Shown here in pieces: positions 1 to 10,780 of a stretch of DNA of 64,000 bases. The position numbers and the translations under genes are program-made. Each line of letters opens with the position of its first letter. Positions within the stretch are counted from its first letter, which is position 1. This DNA comes from Blattamonas nauphoetae (Eukaryota; Preaxostyla; Oxymonadida): NCBI GenBank assembly GCA_033064195.1, contig JARBJD010000125.1:62001-126000 (forward strand). Direction: 5' to 3'. Under the pieces are notes generated by a model. The model saw only the letters and a list, made by a program, of their open reading frames with translations, was not told where the DNA came from and made no database searches.

Positions 1-480
1 ATAACCTAGTTGAACGATACAGTCACATCACACCTCGATCGCCTTTGGCCCAGAAAGTCCACTCGTGCCGGTTAATGTGTGTGTCAAAAAATTGTGATCT
101 CCACATTCAACTCTAATGCATCAGTTAGAAGTTGCGTCTCTTCCTCAATCAACAGGGTCAGGAGTTCGAAAACCACACTTCCATTTCGCATTTATGTTCT
201 TCCTTTCACCGATTCAATTTCTCACACCGCCGATCGCATCTTTCTTTTTCACACGCCTTCGCACGACATCCTCAAGTTGAGGAGTCTCTCCACAATATTC
301 TCAATTCACGACTTTATTCAAGTACAGTGCCCACAGAAATTATCTTCACTTCAGGTGAAAGAAAACAGTAAATCAGACAATAATTATTTCATGAGATTGT
401 CTCAATTGTCTTTACTGGATTATTGTAGTGTCAACAATCGCCATGTCAAATATCCACGATCTGTTAAGAATAAATCACAA
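1..480. other. No gene recognised at left edge
   Basis: Two overlapping plus-strand open frames are present (79-504 and 132-371), but neither has a recognisable motif, composition bias or splice structure. They are Ser/Phe-rich translations of low-complexity AT-rich DNA. I see no RNA gene here. The stretch probably belongs to the transposon-rich part that runs to about 22 kb. Confidence 0.5.
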
Positions 481-489
481 TTTGTCGAC

Positions 490-938
490 CTAAGAAAAAA
501 ATAAAATTTTAGATTTATTTGACGACAAAATTTTGAGAGTGCCTCATATCGCCCTACAGGAAAAGACACACATTTTTTGAAACTTTTTGGGGTCATTTCT
601 CCACGACCAGACGTCCGTTTTGGACCGAAGAAAAAGCGTTTTTATCGAATCTATATCGATCAAAGACACTCCAAAAGAATAAAAATCCCATGAAACTTTT
701 CTGGGCGAAAAAAATGTGTTTTTTCACATCGTCTCAGAGACCCATAATTTTTTCTTGAAATTTTTGTCAACAAATTCATTTCTCAAAACAAATGATTCTA
801 CAAAATATTTCATCAAAATCGGTTCATAGGTTGTGAAGATATTGCCGAAACACTTTTTTTTCTACGACCAAAAGGGGTATTTTGAGGATTTCTCGGAATA
901 GCGCCGGGATAGAATTCTAAAATTTATTTTTTTCTTAG
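490..938. repeat. Palindromic repeat family member (copy A)
   Basis: The ends are inverted copies of a poly-A-rich motif: ctaagaaaaaaataaaattt at 490 and its complement ending in tttttttcttag near 937. The interior contains the family signatures ccacgaccag, tccgttttgg and gaggatttctcggaatagcg. These recur in the copies at 4.7 kb and 11.3 kb. There is no coding capacity. It behaves like a non-autonomous short inverted-repeat element (MITE-like) and is clearly degraded. Confidence 0.55.
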
Positions 939-1234
939 TTGGTCCAGTATGGTCCCATACCGAAAAGAGCGTGGATTATTGCTTTTCTTGGATTATTGAT
1001 GCTACCATTAGTTTTAAAGCTTGAAAGGTGAGAGGTGAAGGAACATTTGTCTCTGTGGTGGAGCACAGCTAACCCAGTTCGGCCATATGACCTGGCAGAG
1101 ACGGTTGGGAACAGTATCTAAAAACGATAATCGAAATGAAGTTTTGTCCCCCAATTCTGCACTCAATCCGCGCTCCTCCTCTCTTTCCACCTCCTTCTTC
1201 ATTATTTTCATGAATCCGGGAAAAAAGGGTTGAA

Positions 1235-1510
1235 TAAAGTGGTTCCGCGCCAAAATGCCTGTATCAAGAGAAAACCTCAAAATACTGCGAAAGCAAGAAA
1301 TACACACATTTTTCACAACTTTTTCCCCTTTTTTCTCCACAACCAGTCATCCATTTTGTATCAAATAATAGGCATTGTTATCATGATAATCTCAAAAAAA
1401 GATACACAAAACTACGCCATTTTTTCAAAGCATTGTTTGTCGAGAAAAACTGGCGATTCGAAATCAAAACTTGCTCGTCTTTTTTCTCAAAACTTAGTGA
1501 CTTTTTCATT
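1235..1510 (+). repeat. Half copy of the palindromic repeat family (copy B)
   Basis: The sequence starting ggttccgcgccaaaatgcct and running through gagaaaacctcaaaatactg, ttctccacaaccag and the gtcgagaaaaa segment matches, on the opposite strand, the right half of the element at 6850-7422 (bases about 7090-7350). Only one arm is present, so this is a truncated copy. The ORFs on both strands here come from the repeat and are not genes. Confidence 0.65.
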
Positions 1511-2056
1511 TCACAATTGATTCCACAAACTCTCCTCACTTTTTTCCATCACCAATCATCGAAATGGAGTCGTTTAATTTGAGTGTCGTCCGCTTCATTC
1601 CTGGTCTTGAATCTATTCATTTTTTACTAAATAGTATCGTCTATCTCTTCGTCGAGAGAAAATTCTTCACTTACAATGCAATCGTCATTGATTCTTCGAT
1701 CTGAAATCTTTCTGTTCTTGCGTGGGGATGGTTTTGTGGTTTTGTCATCAGAACAGTCGGAACGATTGTCAGCATGTGTGAGGAGCCAATATTGGTCATT
1801 CTCCTGAAATAGATTATGATGAAAGAGAATATTGATGAACATTCTCACTTGTTCCGTCTCTGATGTCTTCACGACGCGATCCTCTTTCGAGCATTCTCAT
1901 TCTATAATGAAACCGAGTCTGTTTCTCAATCGAGGATACAGATCGATTTGAGACAAGAATCTGATGCCATTGCTTGATCTCACAGTTCTGAACCAGTCTT
2001 TTATCGAAATGGAAGAGGGCACCAGTGATCCGGAGATACACCAAAAATTATTCTAT

Positions 2057-3795
2057 TCTGAACAGTGATTGTCCTGTTTTGAGCTTGATTGTTCTTATTT
2101 GAACTCTGATTGTTCGATTTTGGACTTGATTGTTCATATTTGAACAGAGTCTGTTCCAGAAGGTATATGAATCTCAAAATCAGGAAAAAAGTAGATTTCA
2201 AATCAATACTGACATGAAGAAAAGAAATCTTAAAAGAAAAACTTCTCCTCTGAGAACTTTTGGAAACAGTCACAGAAATACCATATTCACACATTTTCGT
2301 ACTTCTGTTCTGCTCACCGTCTTGACAACTTCGGTCAGATGGTCACGAAGATTGTTGATTGTGCGAACGGAAGGAGGAATGTCAAGCCGACTTATAAGGA
2401 TGCCGAACACGTATTCGATTGGGTTTAACTCACAGCTGTTGGGTGCTGTGATGAACGGAATATAATTTTTCTCCTGGATAGGATGGAGAACTTCATCAGT
2501 TTTGTGTAGTCCGACATTGTCCATCACCAGGACAGTGCCTTCACGAAAGAACACTTGGAGTGTTTCCATCAGTGAGAGAAGAAATGAACGAAATACCATT
2601 GCATCGACAGGTCCTTCAACCCATGTCACGTGGACGACCCCTAAGAATTCGCTGATGGCTGTGATTGCTGTCAGGTTCTTCATTTCGAACCTGTTCGTGC
2701 GAAAAACACATCAATTGCCAATTGGTGAGCGACCTTCTGTTTTGATGTTTGTGACATTGAAGGATGTTTCAACAATGAAAGTCAATTCTTTTCCCTTTTC
2801 TTTGAATATTGCATATGCCTGTACATATTTGATTCGAGCATTATTGGTCACTTCTGACAATCGAGCCTCGTTGACATTCCGGATTCGTTTTACTGTACAG
2901 ACTGGACAGTCGTGCTCCTCCATCTTTTTCGATCTGAGATGAGAGTTGATTCGTGAAGGTGATACAGTCACTCCAAATTTCTCCTGAACTGTCGCTGAGA
3001 GAGAGGTACCTGTGATTGTTGGCTTCTCGAAGAGTTGTTTTGTCATTTCCTTTGAAATGTCAGGTGTGATCTTTCGATTGACTGGCCCTCCTTTTGGTTT
3101 TGGTGGTTCTTTTTCGTTGAGAATATTGGAAATTGTGCCTTTGCATACATGATAATCTGTCATGAGGTCTTGAACTGTCATTCCCAATTTAGCATGCATT
3201 CGAATCATTTCCCTGTCATGGTTTCCAAGATAGACGTATTTCTTTCTTTTTCCAGTTTATGCATCATCAGCTGGTTGATTTTTTGTTGGTCTCCCTCGTT
3301 TGACTTTTTCAATTGGTGGCAACATGTCTGGAAACTCGAATGGAATTGGAGCAGGCTGTGGATCGTCATGAACCTCTGCAGGAGGCAGATGATCTGTTCG
3401 ATCAAGAAGATGAGTGGCCAATTCATCTCTTGATCGAACCATATCTGTTCGCAGTTTGTCCTGTGTTGGTAGAATGTCGAACACCTGTTCTGTCTTGCTT
3501 GGAGGGGTGATCTCAGGTTGGTCTGTCATATAGAAGGATGAATCTCTAATAGGGAACATATACTCGACTGTTCCTTTATACCACACATTCCAAATTAAAA
3601 CTATGGGAATTCGAAATATCGATTTTGAGGAATTGGCTTCTCTCATCATTCAAGGAATGCGAAAAGCAAACGAAAAATAATGCCCTTTCAAATATGAACA
3701 ATCACAGTTCATATTTGAACAATCACCGTTCATCTTAAAACAATCAAGTCCAAAATTAAACAATCCCTGGTCAAAATCGAATAATCAAGTTCAAT
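2057..3795 (-). mobile_element. Tc1/mariner-like DNA transposon with iterated terminal repeats
   Basis: A DDE transposase frame is bracketed by inverted arrays of a ~20-25 bp motif built on gattgttc..atttgaac. There are about four units at 2057-2150 and about five complementary units at 3669-3795. The arrays point toward each other, so they form the terminal inverted repeats. The outermost bases are eroded and I cannot see a clean TA target duplication. The transposase reads inward on the minus strand. The element appears to sit inside an older minus-strand ORF. Confidence 0.75.
2270..3649 (-). pseudogene. Tc1/mariner transposase, inactive
   Basis: This is a single reading frame of about 460 codons with two in-frame stops (TAA at 3257-3259; TGA just before 2708). 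The N-terminus carries an AT-hook-like KRGRPTKNQ, followed by a helix-turn-helix (GMTVQDLMTDYHVCKGTISN). The DDE domain follows: FIVETSF at the first catalytic position, VLVMDNVGLHKT at the second, and NSCELNPIEYVFG at the third. In Tc1/mariner enzymes the first block is normally FIDE[ST], so the first catalytic Asp is replaced by Val here. With two stops and a lost catalytic residue the copy is dead. The DxN and NPIE blocks make the family assignment strong. Confidence 0.85.
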
Positions 3796-4123
3796 TGCGT
3801 ATGTAATGGGTTCTTGATAGATTTCACACAAACCGTTGCATTGATTATTTCTTCTTGCAATCGGACGAGCATGACGTATTCGGATCAAGTCTTTCTTTCT
3901 CTCATCATAACAGAGCTGATCTCTCAGTTCGTTGTTGTTCTCCCTCAACAGTCTGACAAGGAACCAGTTTTTCAAACCTTTCCCTTCTCTCTAGTGGATA
4001 TCCTCTCAATGCGCGATCAGGACGATCAACAAATGGTACACGAGACGATAATACAGAAATCTCTGGACCCTTCCAAAGAGTTTGTTTCTCCGTTGGCCAC
4101 AAACCCCAAATTGATCGAGGGTT

Positions 4124-4699
4124 GTGAACAACTGTACCCAATATATCATGATTTGGAGTAGAAATAACAAAAGACTCATCAATATCAACAATGAGCGAAG
4201 CGGTCCACATGTAGAATGTCCATTCTTCACAGCATTTCCTATTCCAGTCCCAGCTTCGCAGCAGCCGAGTCATCCTGCAACTCTGGCGGAAGGTTTGAAT
4301 TCTCTCTCTTCAGCTCAGGTCCAAACGGAGAAGCTCGAATCAAATGATAAAGGAATACAGGTAGCAAATAGCACACCACTCCATCCAGAAACAAACGGTA
4401 CCACCATCGAGGTCGCACCAATCCGTAGAAGGGCTTGCCGATTCTGCGGCAAGCACTTCGCAACTTAGTATCGGGTGCACAGACACGAAAAGACTTGCCG
4501 CTTCAACCCTGTCCAAAGAGAAAAAACGCCACCAGAGCCAAGGCGCCCCGGTCGGGACTCAGAAGGAAAAAAGTTGCTGCCAAAGCGAAGAAACCGTCAG
4601 AAAAGCCAATCATTATTCATGATGACGACTAATTTGAAATACTTCCCCAAATCTGATTCTTATCATCACTATTCACCGTTTCTCTTCGACATTGTTTAA
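4124..4699 (+). pseudogene. C2H2-type zinc-finger ORF with an in-frame TAG
   Basis: The plus-strand frame reads through a Ser/Gln-rich stretch to CRFCGKHFAT, then a TAG at 4466-4468, then YRVHRHEKTCRFNP in the same frame. Together these give the spacing C-x2-C-x12-H-x4-C of a C2H2-like finger, cut by the stop in the finger's middle. A basic Lys/Arg tail follows (GKKLLPKRRNRQK). Read-through or a sense TAG would restore one finger, but other genes in this window end at TAG, so decay is the simpler reading. The upstream half overlaps a minus-strand ORF, so only one of the two can have been a gene. Confidence 0.45.
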
Positions 4700-4729
4700 A
4701 AACAATCAGTGAAAAATGCTGTGTCTTTG

Positions 4730-5215
4730 GCATGGTGGGAAAAATCACAGTTTTCCTCAACCAAAGATTTTTTTGGGAAAAACAATTCTGTTTTTGTAGC
4801 ATCTTCTAATGCTAAATTTACGAAACAACTTCATCTCTGGTCTCAAAAAGATGTCTGTTTGTTGAAAAATGAGCAAAAAAAGTAGAAAAATGTGAGATGT
4901 ACTGGTAAAACGTTGAGGAGGTTTTCTTGGGTTTGCGTGAGAGTAGAATTCACAAATCAACAATATTGCTAAGTTTGACAAGAATTGATTTTTCCAGAAA
5001 CTAGACTTTTTTTTTCAATTTCATTTCATCAAAAAAAACGATTCTGCAAAATATTCCATCACAATTGGTTCACAGCTTGCGAAGATTTGACAACAACACA
5101 TGACTGTAATGGCCAAAACGATGTATTGTGTGGATTTCTCGGAATAGCGCTGGGGACAAAAATCACAATATTTAGTTTTTGCTAAGTTTTACCAATATCT
5201 GTTTTTTCTGGGAGG
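4730..5215. repeat. Degraded palindromic repeat family member (copy C)
   Basis: This shares blocks with copies A and D: gaggaggttttcttggg, cgattctgcaaaatattcca, ggttcacagcttgcgaagat and tttctcggaatagcgctggg. The first and last thirds are in opposite orientation, as expected of a collapsed palindrome. No clean terminal repeat remains. ORFs here are repeat-derived. Confidence 0.5.
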
Positions 5216-5466
5216 AGAAACGGATTGTCGCGAGAGACGAGGAGAAGCGAGGAGGAAATCGACTTCATCATCGTCCAGTGCATCGACAATTGATGGAACT
5301 GATGTCAAACGAATGAAAAGGAAAGAAGTGAACTGGTTTTTGTCGATTGTTTTGTCTTTCGGACCTGGTTCTCACAACTAGGCGAAGTGTTGTCTTCTAT
5401 CGCCTTCATCAATTCGATGTCGTTGTGAATGTTTATGGTCGGTGTACAATTGTGACAAAAAATGAG

Positions 5467-5915
5467 CAATAATGAAAATGTCGCTTGTGTTTAGGTTTTT
5501 TCTCTTAAACCAACATAAAGGGATCAAAAATGTTCGTGAAATGATGAAGATTACATGAAAGTTTCGAGAACGGAAGTGAGCCGATGAAAGTGAGATCTCG
5601 GTAAAAGTCCGGAATCTTCACTGAACCTAAATTAGTGTGAAACAATTGAGAAAAAGAGTAAGAGAAAGAAACATGAATGAAGTGGATATTATGGATAAAC
5701 AATGAGAAAACGAGGACTGAAGTGAGGTCAAAAACGAAACAATAATGAGCAAAGATTAGGTGACAATTCGATCAAAACTAGAGAAAACAAAGCTGAAACA
5801 AGATAAAAATGAACTCGAAACTTTCATGTAATCTTCATCATTTCACGAACATTTTTGATCCCTTTATGTTGGTTTAAGAGAAAAAACCTAAACACAAGCG
5901 ACATTTTCAATATTG
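5467..5915. repeat. Near-perfect 100-bp inverted repeat pair (MITE-like)
   Basis: Bases 5467-5568 and 5814-5915 are nearly perfect reverse complements over about 100 bp. Key blocks are gaaaatgtcgcttgtgttta, taaaccaacataaaggg and gtgaaatgatgaagattaca, with only a few mismatches. About 245 bp of AG-rich DNA lies between the arms. The arms are far better conserved than other repeats nearby, so insertion or conversion was recent. There is no coding content, and I see no clear target-site duplication. Confidence 0.75.
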
Positions 5916-6849
5916 GTGTCACATTTCACACCGTTTTCATGATCGTCAATGTACCTCTCAGTTTCATGCTTGCCCGTTTCGTTCATGCTTGTTTCGCTTT
6001 CTTTTACTCTGTTTTTGTGAAAAAGTTGATGAAAACTCAATTAAAATGATGTGCTAGTGAAGTGAGAACGGCCCACAAAATGGAAGTGATATGAGCAAAA
6101 TGGAGAGTAATGATGAACTAATTCGAGGTGAAATGGGGAGAGAAAGTGATGAAATGAAAGGGACTACAGTCGGTTTTGAAGTGACAAAAACGGTCAAAAG
6201 TTGAGAAGTGAAAACATGAAAAAGTGACTTTATGGGAGAACTATCCGACAAAAATCTCCTCAAAATTCAGGCACACCTCACTCATACCGTGAGAAAGAAG
6301 GATTTGTGACGAAATTCAGATCAAAAAATCCATAGTGTCAAAATGTTGGTGCAAGTGTGACGTCACAAGTGTGATCGAAAAACCGACCCTCCAGAGCGAA
6401 CTATAGGTGATGTACAACCAGAATTCTCAAAAAAGGGTTGCTTTAGTACGATTGTGAAGTGGTTTGAAGGAAAATCGTTTAAAATGAAAATTGGTGAAAA
6501 ATGGTGAAAACGATCGTGTGTCGAGGATCGTCAGAACCGAATGACGCGAATACATGTCAACTACCGATTTGACACCTACGGACACTATCAGAGGGTGAAA
6601 AGTGACGTGTTGGAGAAGAGCGAGACGTCACTTTCTCTTCCTTAACAATTTTGTCATTTTCAAAATATGTTGTGGGGTCGGATCAAACTTTTTTTTCAAA
6701 AGTGCTTTTTTCCTAAAATTTCACCTTTCAAAATCAATTTTGTAATTTTAGAACGTGTTTGAACACAATTTGAGACATTTATGTGTTAATTGTGGTAAAT
6801 CCAAATGTCGACTTTTTCATCACTTTTTTGACCTAGTAGATGTGTTACA
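5916..6849. other. AG-rich spacer, no gene seen
   Basis: This 0.9-kb stretch is rich in short gaa/gtga motifs on the plus strand, with scattered short ORFs on both strands that lack motifs or splice structure. I see no RNA gene or convincing repeat arm in it. Confidence 0.5.
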
Positions 6850-7422
6850 AATCCGTACATTTTCAATAATCCGTACAATGGGGATTGACATATATATATT
6901 GGTCAAACAAAGAAAAATAAAAGTTGGTTCCGCGCCAAAACGCCTGTGTCGGGAGAAAACCTCAAAATACCCCCTTTTGCCCGATAAAAAACATCGTTTC
7001 GGCAATATCTCAACAACCAGTAAATCGATTTTGATGCAACTTTTCACAAAAACGTTTTTTCGGTGAAATGAACATTTTGAGAATAATTTGGAGAAGAAAT
7101 TCTGGGTATTTGGGAAAATTGAAAAAAACCCTTATTTTTCTCGACATGAAATTCTTAGAAAACAATCGGTTTATATTTTGAGCAGCTTTTGTCGAGATCT
7201 CTACGACAACAATGCCTATTGTTTGATTCAAAATGGATGGTTGGTTGTGGAGAAAAAAGGGGAAAAAGTTGAGAAAAATGTGTGCATTTCTAGCTTTCAC
7301 AGTATTTTGAGGTTTTCTCACGATACAGACGTTTTGGCGCGGAACCACATTTTATTTTTCTTCGTTTGACCAAGATATATTTATCAATCCCCATTGTATG
7401 GATTTTTGAAAATGTACGGATT
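6850..7422. mobile_element. MITE-like element with long terminal inverted repeats (copy D)
   Basis: The left arm, from 6850 (aatccgtacattttcaata), is mirrored at 7422 (ttgaaaatgtacggatt). The arms continue inward through aatggggattgaca, ggtcaaac, ttggttccgcgccaaaacg and gagaaaacctcaaaatac, about 120 bp each with scattered mismatches. The centre holds the family core, including caacaaccag/ttgtggagaaa and the gtcgagatc motifs. It is non-coding and is the best-preserved copy of the palindromic family in this window. Confidence 0.8.
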
Positions 7423-7601
7423 AAAACCACTACTATAAGTTCGGTACACAGTTCGACGAAGTCTCAACCAATTATGTCCGGGATTGTCTTGATCGATGAC
7501 CAAGAGTGTCCCCGAGATTTGAGCATTTTTTCAGAATTTTTCGAAATGGTTCAACTGTTTGTTTCACTTGATTTGTGGTAAAAATGGATTTTCAGTATAT
7601 A

Positions 7602-9240
7602 CTGGCCTGACCGAGCCTTTTGGCTCGGTCAGTGTCACTCCTCTTTCCTTCTAAGGGTTCGATCAACACGGTTTTCTGAAATATGATTGAAAACCATTCT
7701 AAATATCTTTAAAGCCTCTAAAGTTGAGATTAGAAGATTCTCTCAACCACAATCACACTCCTCATCTCAAAACTTAAGTCAATGATCAACTCGTTGAAAT
7801 GAGGTCTAATGAAGATCAAAGAGGAACACACTGGCCAAAACGACTCACAATCATTCATTCCACAAGTTCTCTCTTGAATAGGGAAAAGATAACAGGACCA
7901 AAAATTGCATTTTTGTGGTTGAACTCTGATCTTCAGCCAAATTTTGATGAATCGGAGCGAATACCAGGTCCACTCGACAATGCCTAAGCTGGATCAAAAC
8001 ACGACGACGAGTGAGATTTCAAACGCCATGCGGAAACCAGCAAGCTTGTCCCTGCGCTGGTGAGAGATTCAGACGGAGATGGAATGTCGGATAGATTGAT
8101 GGTGTCATCGAACGAGCACAAGGCGTTGGTGGAGGGCGTGTCATCCGTTGATCGTCTTCGCCTCACCATCCCCAAGCACTCAGTCATGTTCTCGTATACG
8201 ATCAAATGCATCCACTCCTTCCCGGCTGCCGCCTAGCTTGCGCGCCCCAACCAGAATAAGCCAGTCCTTCACATCACCACCAAGAGTTTCGACTAGACTC
8301 GCTAACCCCTGCTCAACCGCGAGGTTGATGTTGAGATCCAAAGACCAGAGAATTTAGGTCGCTTGTGAACCAGAAATGAGGAGATGTACCGGAAAAGTCT
8401 GTCTGAGCATCTTGTTGACACCCAAATTGCCTTCGTGCGCATCATTTCGCGTTGAGCCAGCAAAAGAACGAAATGTGAGCCTTCTCACAAGAGACCAAAG
8501 ACTTCATCAATGAGTATCATGAGTGTGTGGATAAACTGCGACAGATAGACTGCGGTATTGGCTAAGAAGACGAGATAGAGGAGCAGATTCATGAGCACGA
8601 GAATAAAGGCACACAACGCGACTGGGCTGTGCTGGACGTGATATCGTGGAGATCCGACTTGAACCGAGCACATCCGAAGGGAATGAGGAAGTTTTGAAGA
8701 GTGAGTGAAAAGGAGAGAAGCAGAAGGAGAGAGAAAGTGAAGAAATCGAACCAATCCCGATTCAATCATTCATGGTGGACTTGACTGGAGTTTCAAGAAG
8801 AGAGAAGATGGAGAAGAGAAGGGTGATAGAGAAAGAAGTGGAAGAATTGAAGAAATGGGTGAGCTTGACGATGAGGAGAGATAGAAGGATGGAAAACTGA
8901 CAATTTCATAAGATAAAGTCGATTCAAGTGTTTTTTAAGGATTCAGCCATTAATGAATGTCCCCTTTCGAATGACCACCTTGATCAACCCTGAACTTTTT
9001 ATTCTCAGAAAAGTTAGTGAAATTGAGTGAATCTGGCTCCTCTCGCATGATTATTGTGAGATAGAAATGACATTCACCTCAAATTTCATTGCCTCACGGA
9101 ATCACGAGCACGGAAACACTCATTGTAGAGATTTCAGTTAGATAGGCTAGATCTGATCTGACCCATATTTTGAAAACTCTCGGTCACTGCCCGTCAGTTC
9201 TTTTTGGTAAAAAGTGACCGGTCACCCCCGGTCAGGCCAG
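7602..9240. mobile_element. 1.6-kb terminal-inverted-repeat element of unknown family
   Basis: The sequence begins ctggcctgaccg at 7602 and ends with its exact complement cggtcaggccag at 9240. Both ends are flanked by TATA, which could be the target duplication. Just inside the left end is a hairpin, gaccgagcc-tttt-ggctcggtc (7609-7630). Just inside the right end is a related ggtcac-rich segment. No transposase is seen. The interior instead contains a GC-richer block that looks like decayed protein-coding sequence. It may be a non-autonomous element that captured host sequence, or an element that landed around an older relic. Confidence 0.5.
7985..8670 (+). pseudogene. Decayed host-like coding block inside the inverted-repeat element
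   Basis: Composition rises sharply toward the GC level of the intact genes, and plus-strand frames give helical, protein-like pieces. Examples are EHKALVEGVSSVDRLRLTIP, EMYRKSLSEHLVDTQIAFVR and ETKDFINEYHECVDKLRQID. They are separated by stops and frame changes. I do not recognise a family with confidence. The helical pieces could come from a large cytoskeletal protein, such as the dynein tail relic at 17.2 kb, but that is a guess. No intact ORF survives. Confidence 0.35.
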
Positions 9241-9462
9241 TATATTTCAGTATTGTCATGACCTTTCATGGTACTTTCTCAAGTGAGGAAGGACTCCAAA
9301 ATACAACCAATTCTCCAATCGAACGAAATACTCATTCTTTGTTCGTAAATCACGATATTTGAATGGCTCAAGCACCTTTGTGTAAGTTCCAACGAGTTCA
9401 CAATTCTCTTTTTTCAATTCATTTTCAACAAACGACTGTGCGTATCGTTTTCGTTTGTATCC

Positions 9463-10780
9463 CCTGTGACAGACAAATTTGACACAGTGAAAAAAGGACG
9501 AAAACAGAAAACAAACCACGTGAACCCTCCCTGTTGAAGCAGTGTGACAATGAGTAGTGAGTGAGACACACTCCACCCAACTGGAGAGGAGAGGGAATCT
9601 CTGTGAAAGATGATAAAGGGAAAATACGAACCTTGTGGGTTCGCATGAGATGTCACTTCACTGAAGTACATTCTTTTTTGAAATCTTTTTGATGAATCGT
9701 GAACGTAGTTCAACACAACCACTGTCTGAACGGGAGATAAGAATAATACAAAGAACAGACAACCAAACCAAGTCTCTTCGAAAGACAAGCAAAGCAACAA
9801 AATTTGCGATTGGAACCATCCAGTACCGCAATATTCCGAAGAAGCAAGCAGCCAAGTCTAAGAAGCCTGGCAGAGCTCAAACCTCATGTGTCGAAAAGCT
9901 GTAGTCTTCAATCCTTCAAGCGGTTTTACGCAAAGAATGACATCAAGCTTCTTCTTCCTACCAAGTAGCTCCCGATCAACTCAATTACGAAAAAGAAAAG
10001 AAAAGACTGGGCAACGACTCTTCTTCGTGGGACGCAGACTGGCAAAGACTTTGTTTTCGATGATGAAGTGAGTTTTGGGTTGACCGGTCCTCCAATCTTC
10101 TACAGAAAGCTAGTTCATGGAAAACAAGCGAAAAACATACGAAAGAATGTTGACAGAAAAGGGACGGTTGGATTCTGGGGTATGATTGGATATGGGTACA
10201 AGAGTCAATTCATCCGAGTGCGAGAGACCCTAAATGTAGAGAGATATGCAAAAATGCTGTCAACAGAATGGAAAAGGGCAAACCTCTCACCGCGGAATCC
10301 ACCCGTGAGCCTCGTCACGGACAATGCTCCTTGGCACGTCGGACAGGGAGGACAGAAGATCATGGAAAAACCGCTCGAATCCAAAGGCACCGGCTTCCTC
10401 GGACATCACCGGATCTGAATCCGATAGAAACGCTGTGGGCAATCATGATGAGAAAACTTTATCAAGGAGGAAAGACATACTCTTCTGACGCCAAGCTGGA
10501 AATTGAAGGATAGAAAGTTGTGTTGGCTGATGGAAATGAGGTTGAATGGAAACAAACAAACCAAGGCCTGTGAGCTGTGTCAAAGTGATATGTCATCTGA
10601 TCAAGACTCTTCATTTTTTGTTTTCGATAGATCACTTCTTCCATCCATCAATTCCGACTCAAGTATTTCAGAAATATTTGTCTCACAATACAGAGGTGAA
10701 CGGAAGAAGTAAATCAAAAGAAGATTCGTTGCGAATGTTGAAAAGACAAAATTATGCTGTACTAGAGTTGTCTGTCACTG
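9463..10780 (+). mobile_element. Tc1/mariner-like transposon, second copy type
   Basis: The left end contains tgtgacagacaaattt (near 9463). The right end is its imperfect complement, ttgtctgtcact, ending at 10779. These are short terminal inverted repeats with the gtgacagacaa core. A Tc1 transposase relic lies between them on the plus strand. I cannot see a clean TA duplication at either end, so the boundaries are approximate. The element separates two ORF pieces on the opposite strand. Confidence 0.55.
9689..10700 (+). pseudogene. Tc1 transposase, frameshifted
   Basis: Pieces in several frames follow the Tc1 order. The N-terminus is HTH-like with a basic linker (PLSEREIRIIQRTD, KKQAAKSKKPGR). 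The first catalytic block is FVFDDEVSFGL, followed by GTVGFWGMIGYG. The second block is VTDNAPWHVGQGG. The third, SPDLNPIETLWAIMMRKLYQ, lies in another frame. It continues KTYSSDAKLEIEG, then TAG (10511-10513), then KVVLAD. The D..D..E blocks are all still readable, but there are at least two frame changes and stops in the last third. It differs from the transposase at 2.3-3.6 kb, so two lineages invaded. Confidence 0.8.

Larger units (their letters stand above)
1627..4273 (-). pseudogene. Unrecognised ORF split by a Tc1-like insertion
   Basis: On the minus strand, open frames at 4273-3905 and 3975-3800 lie on one side of a Tc1-like element. Frames at 2044-1627, ending in an acidic tail (EEFSLDEEIDDTI), lie on the other side. 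The layout suggests one older minus-strand coding region interrupted by the element at about 2057-3795. The right-hand piece contains VDIDESFVI, which is loosely like the first catalytic block of a DDE transposase, so this may itself be an older transposon. Frames change along the stretch, so it is not intact. I do not recognise the family. Confidence 0.4.

Noticed and set aside
1014-1520. ORFs on both strands near 1.0-1.5 kb
   Set aside because: They are translations of a palindromic repeat half (copy B). The same peptides appear at 7.0-7.4 kb in the inverted copy.
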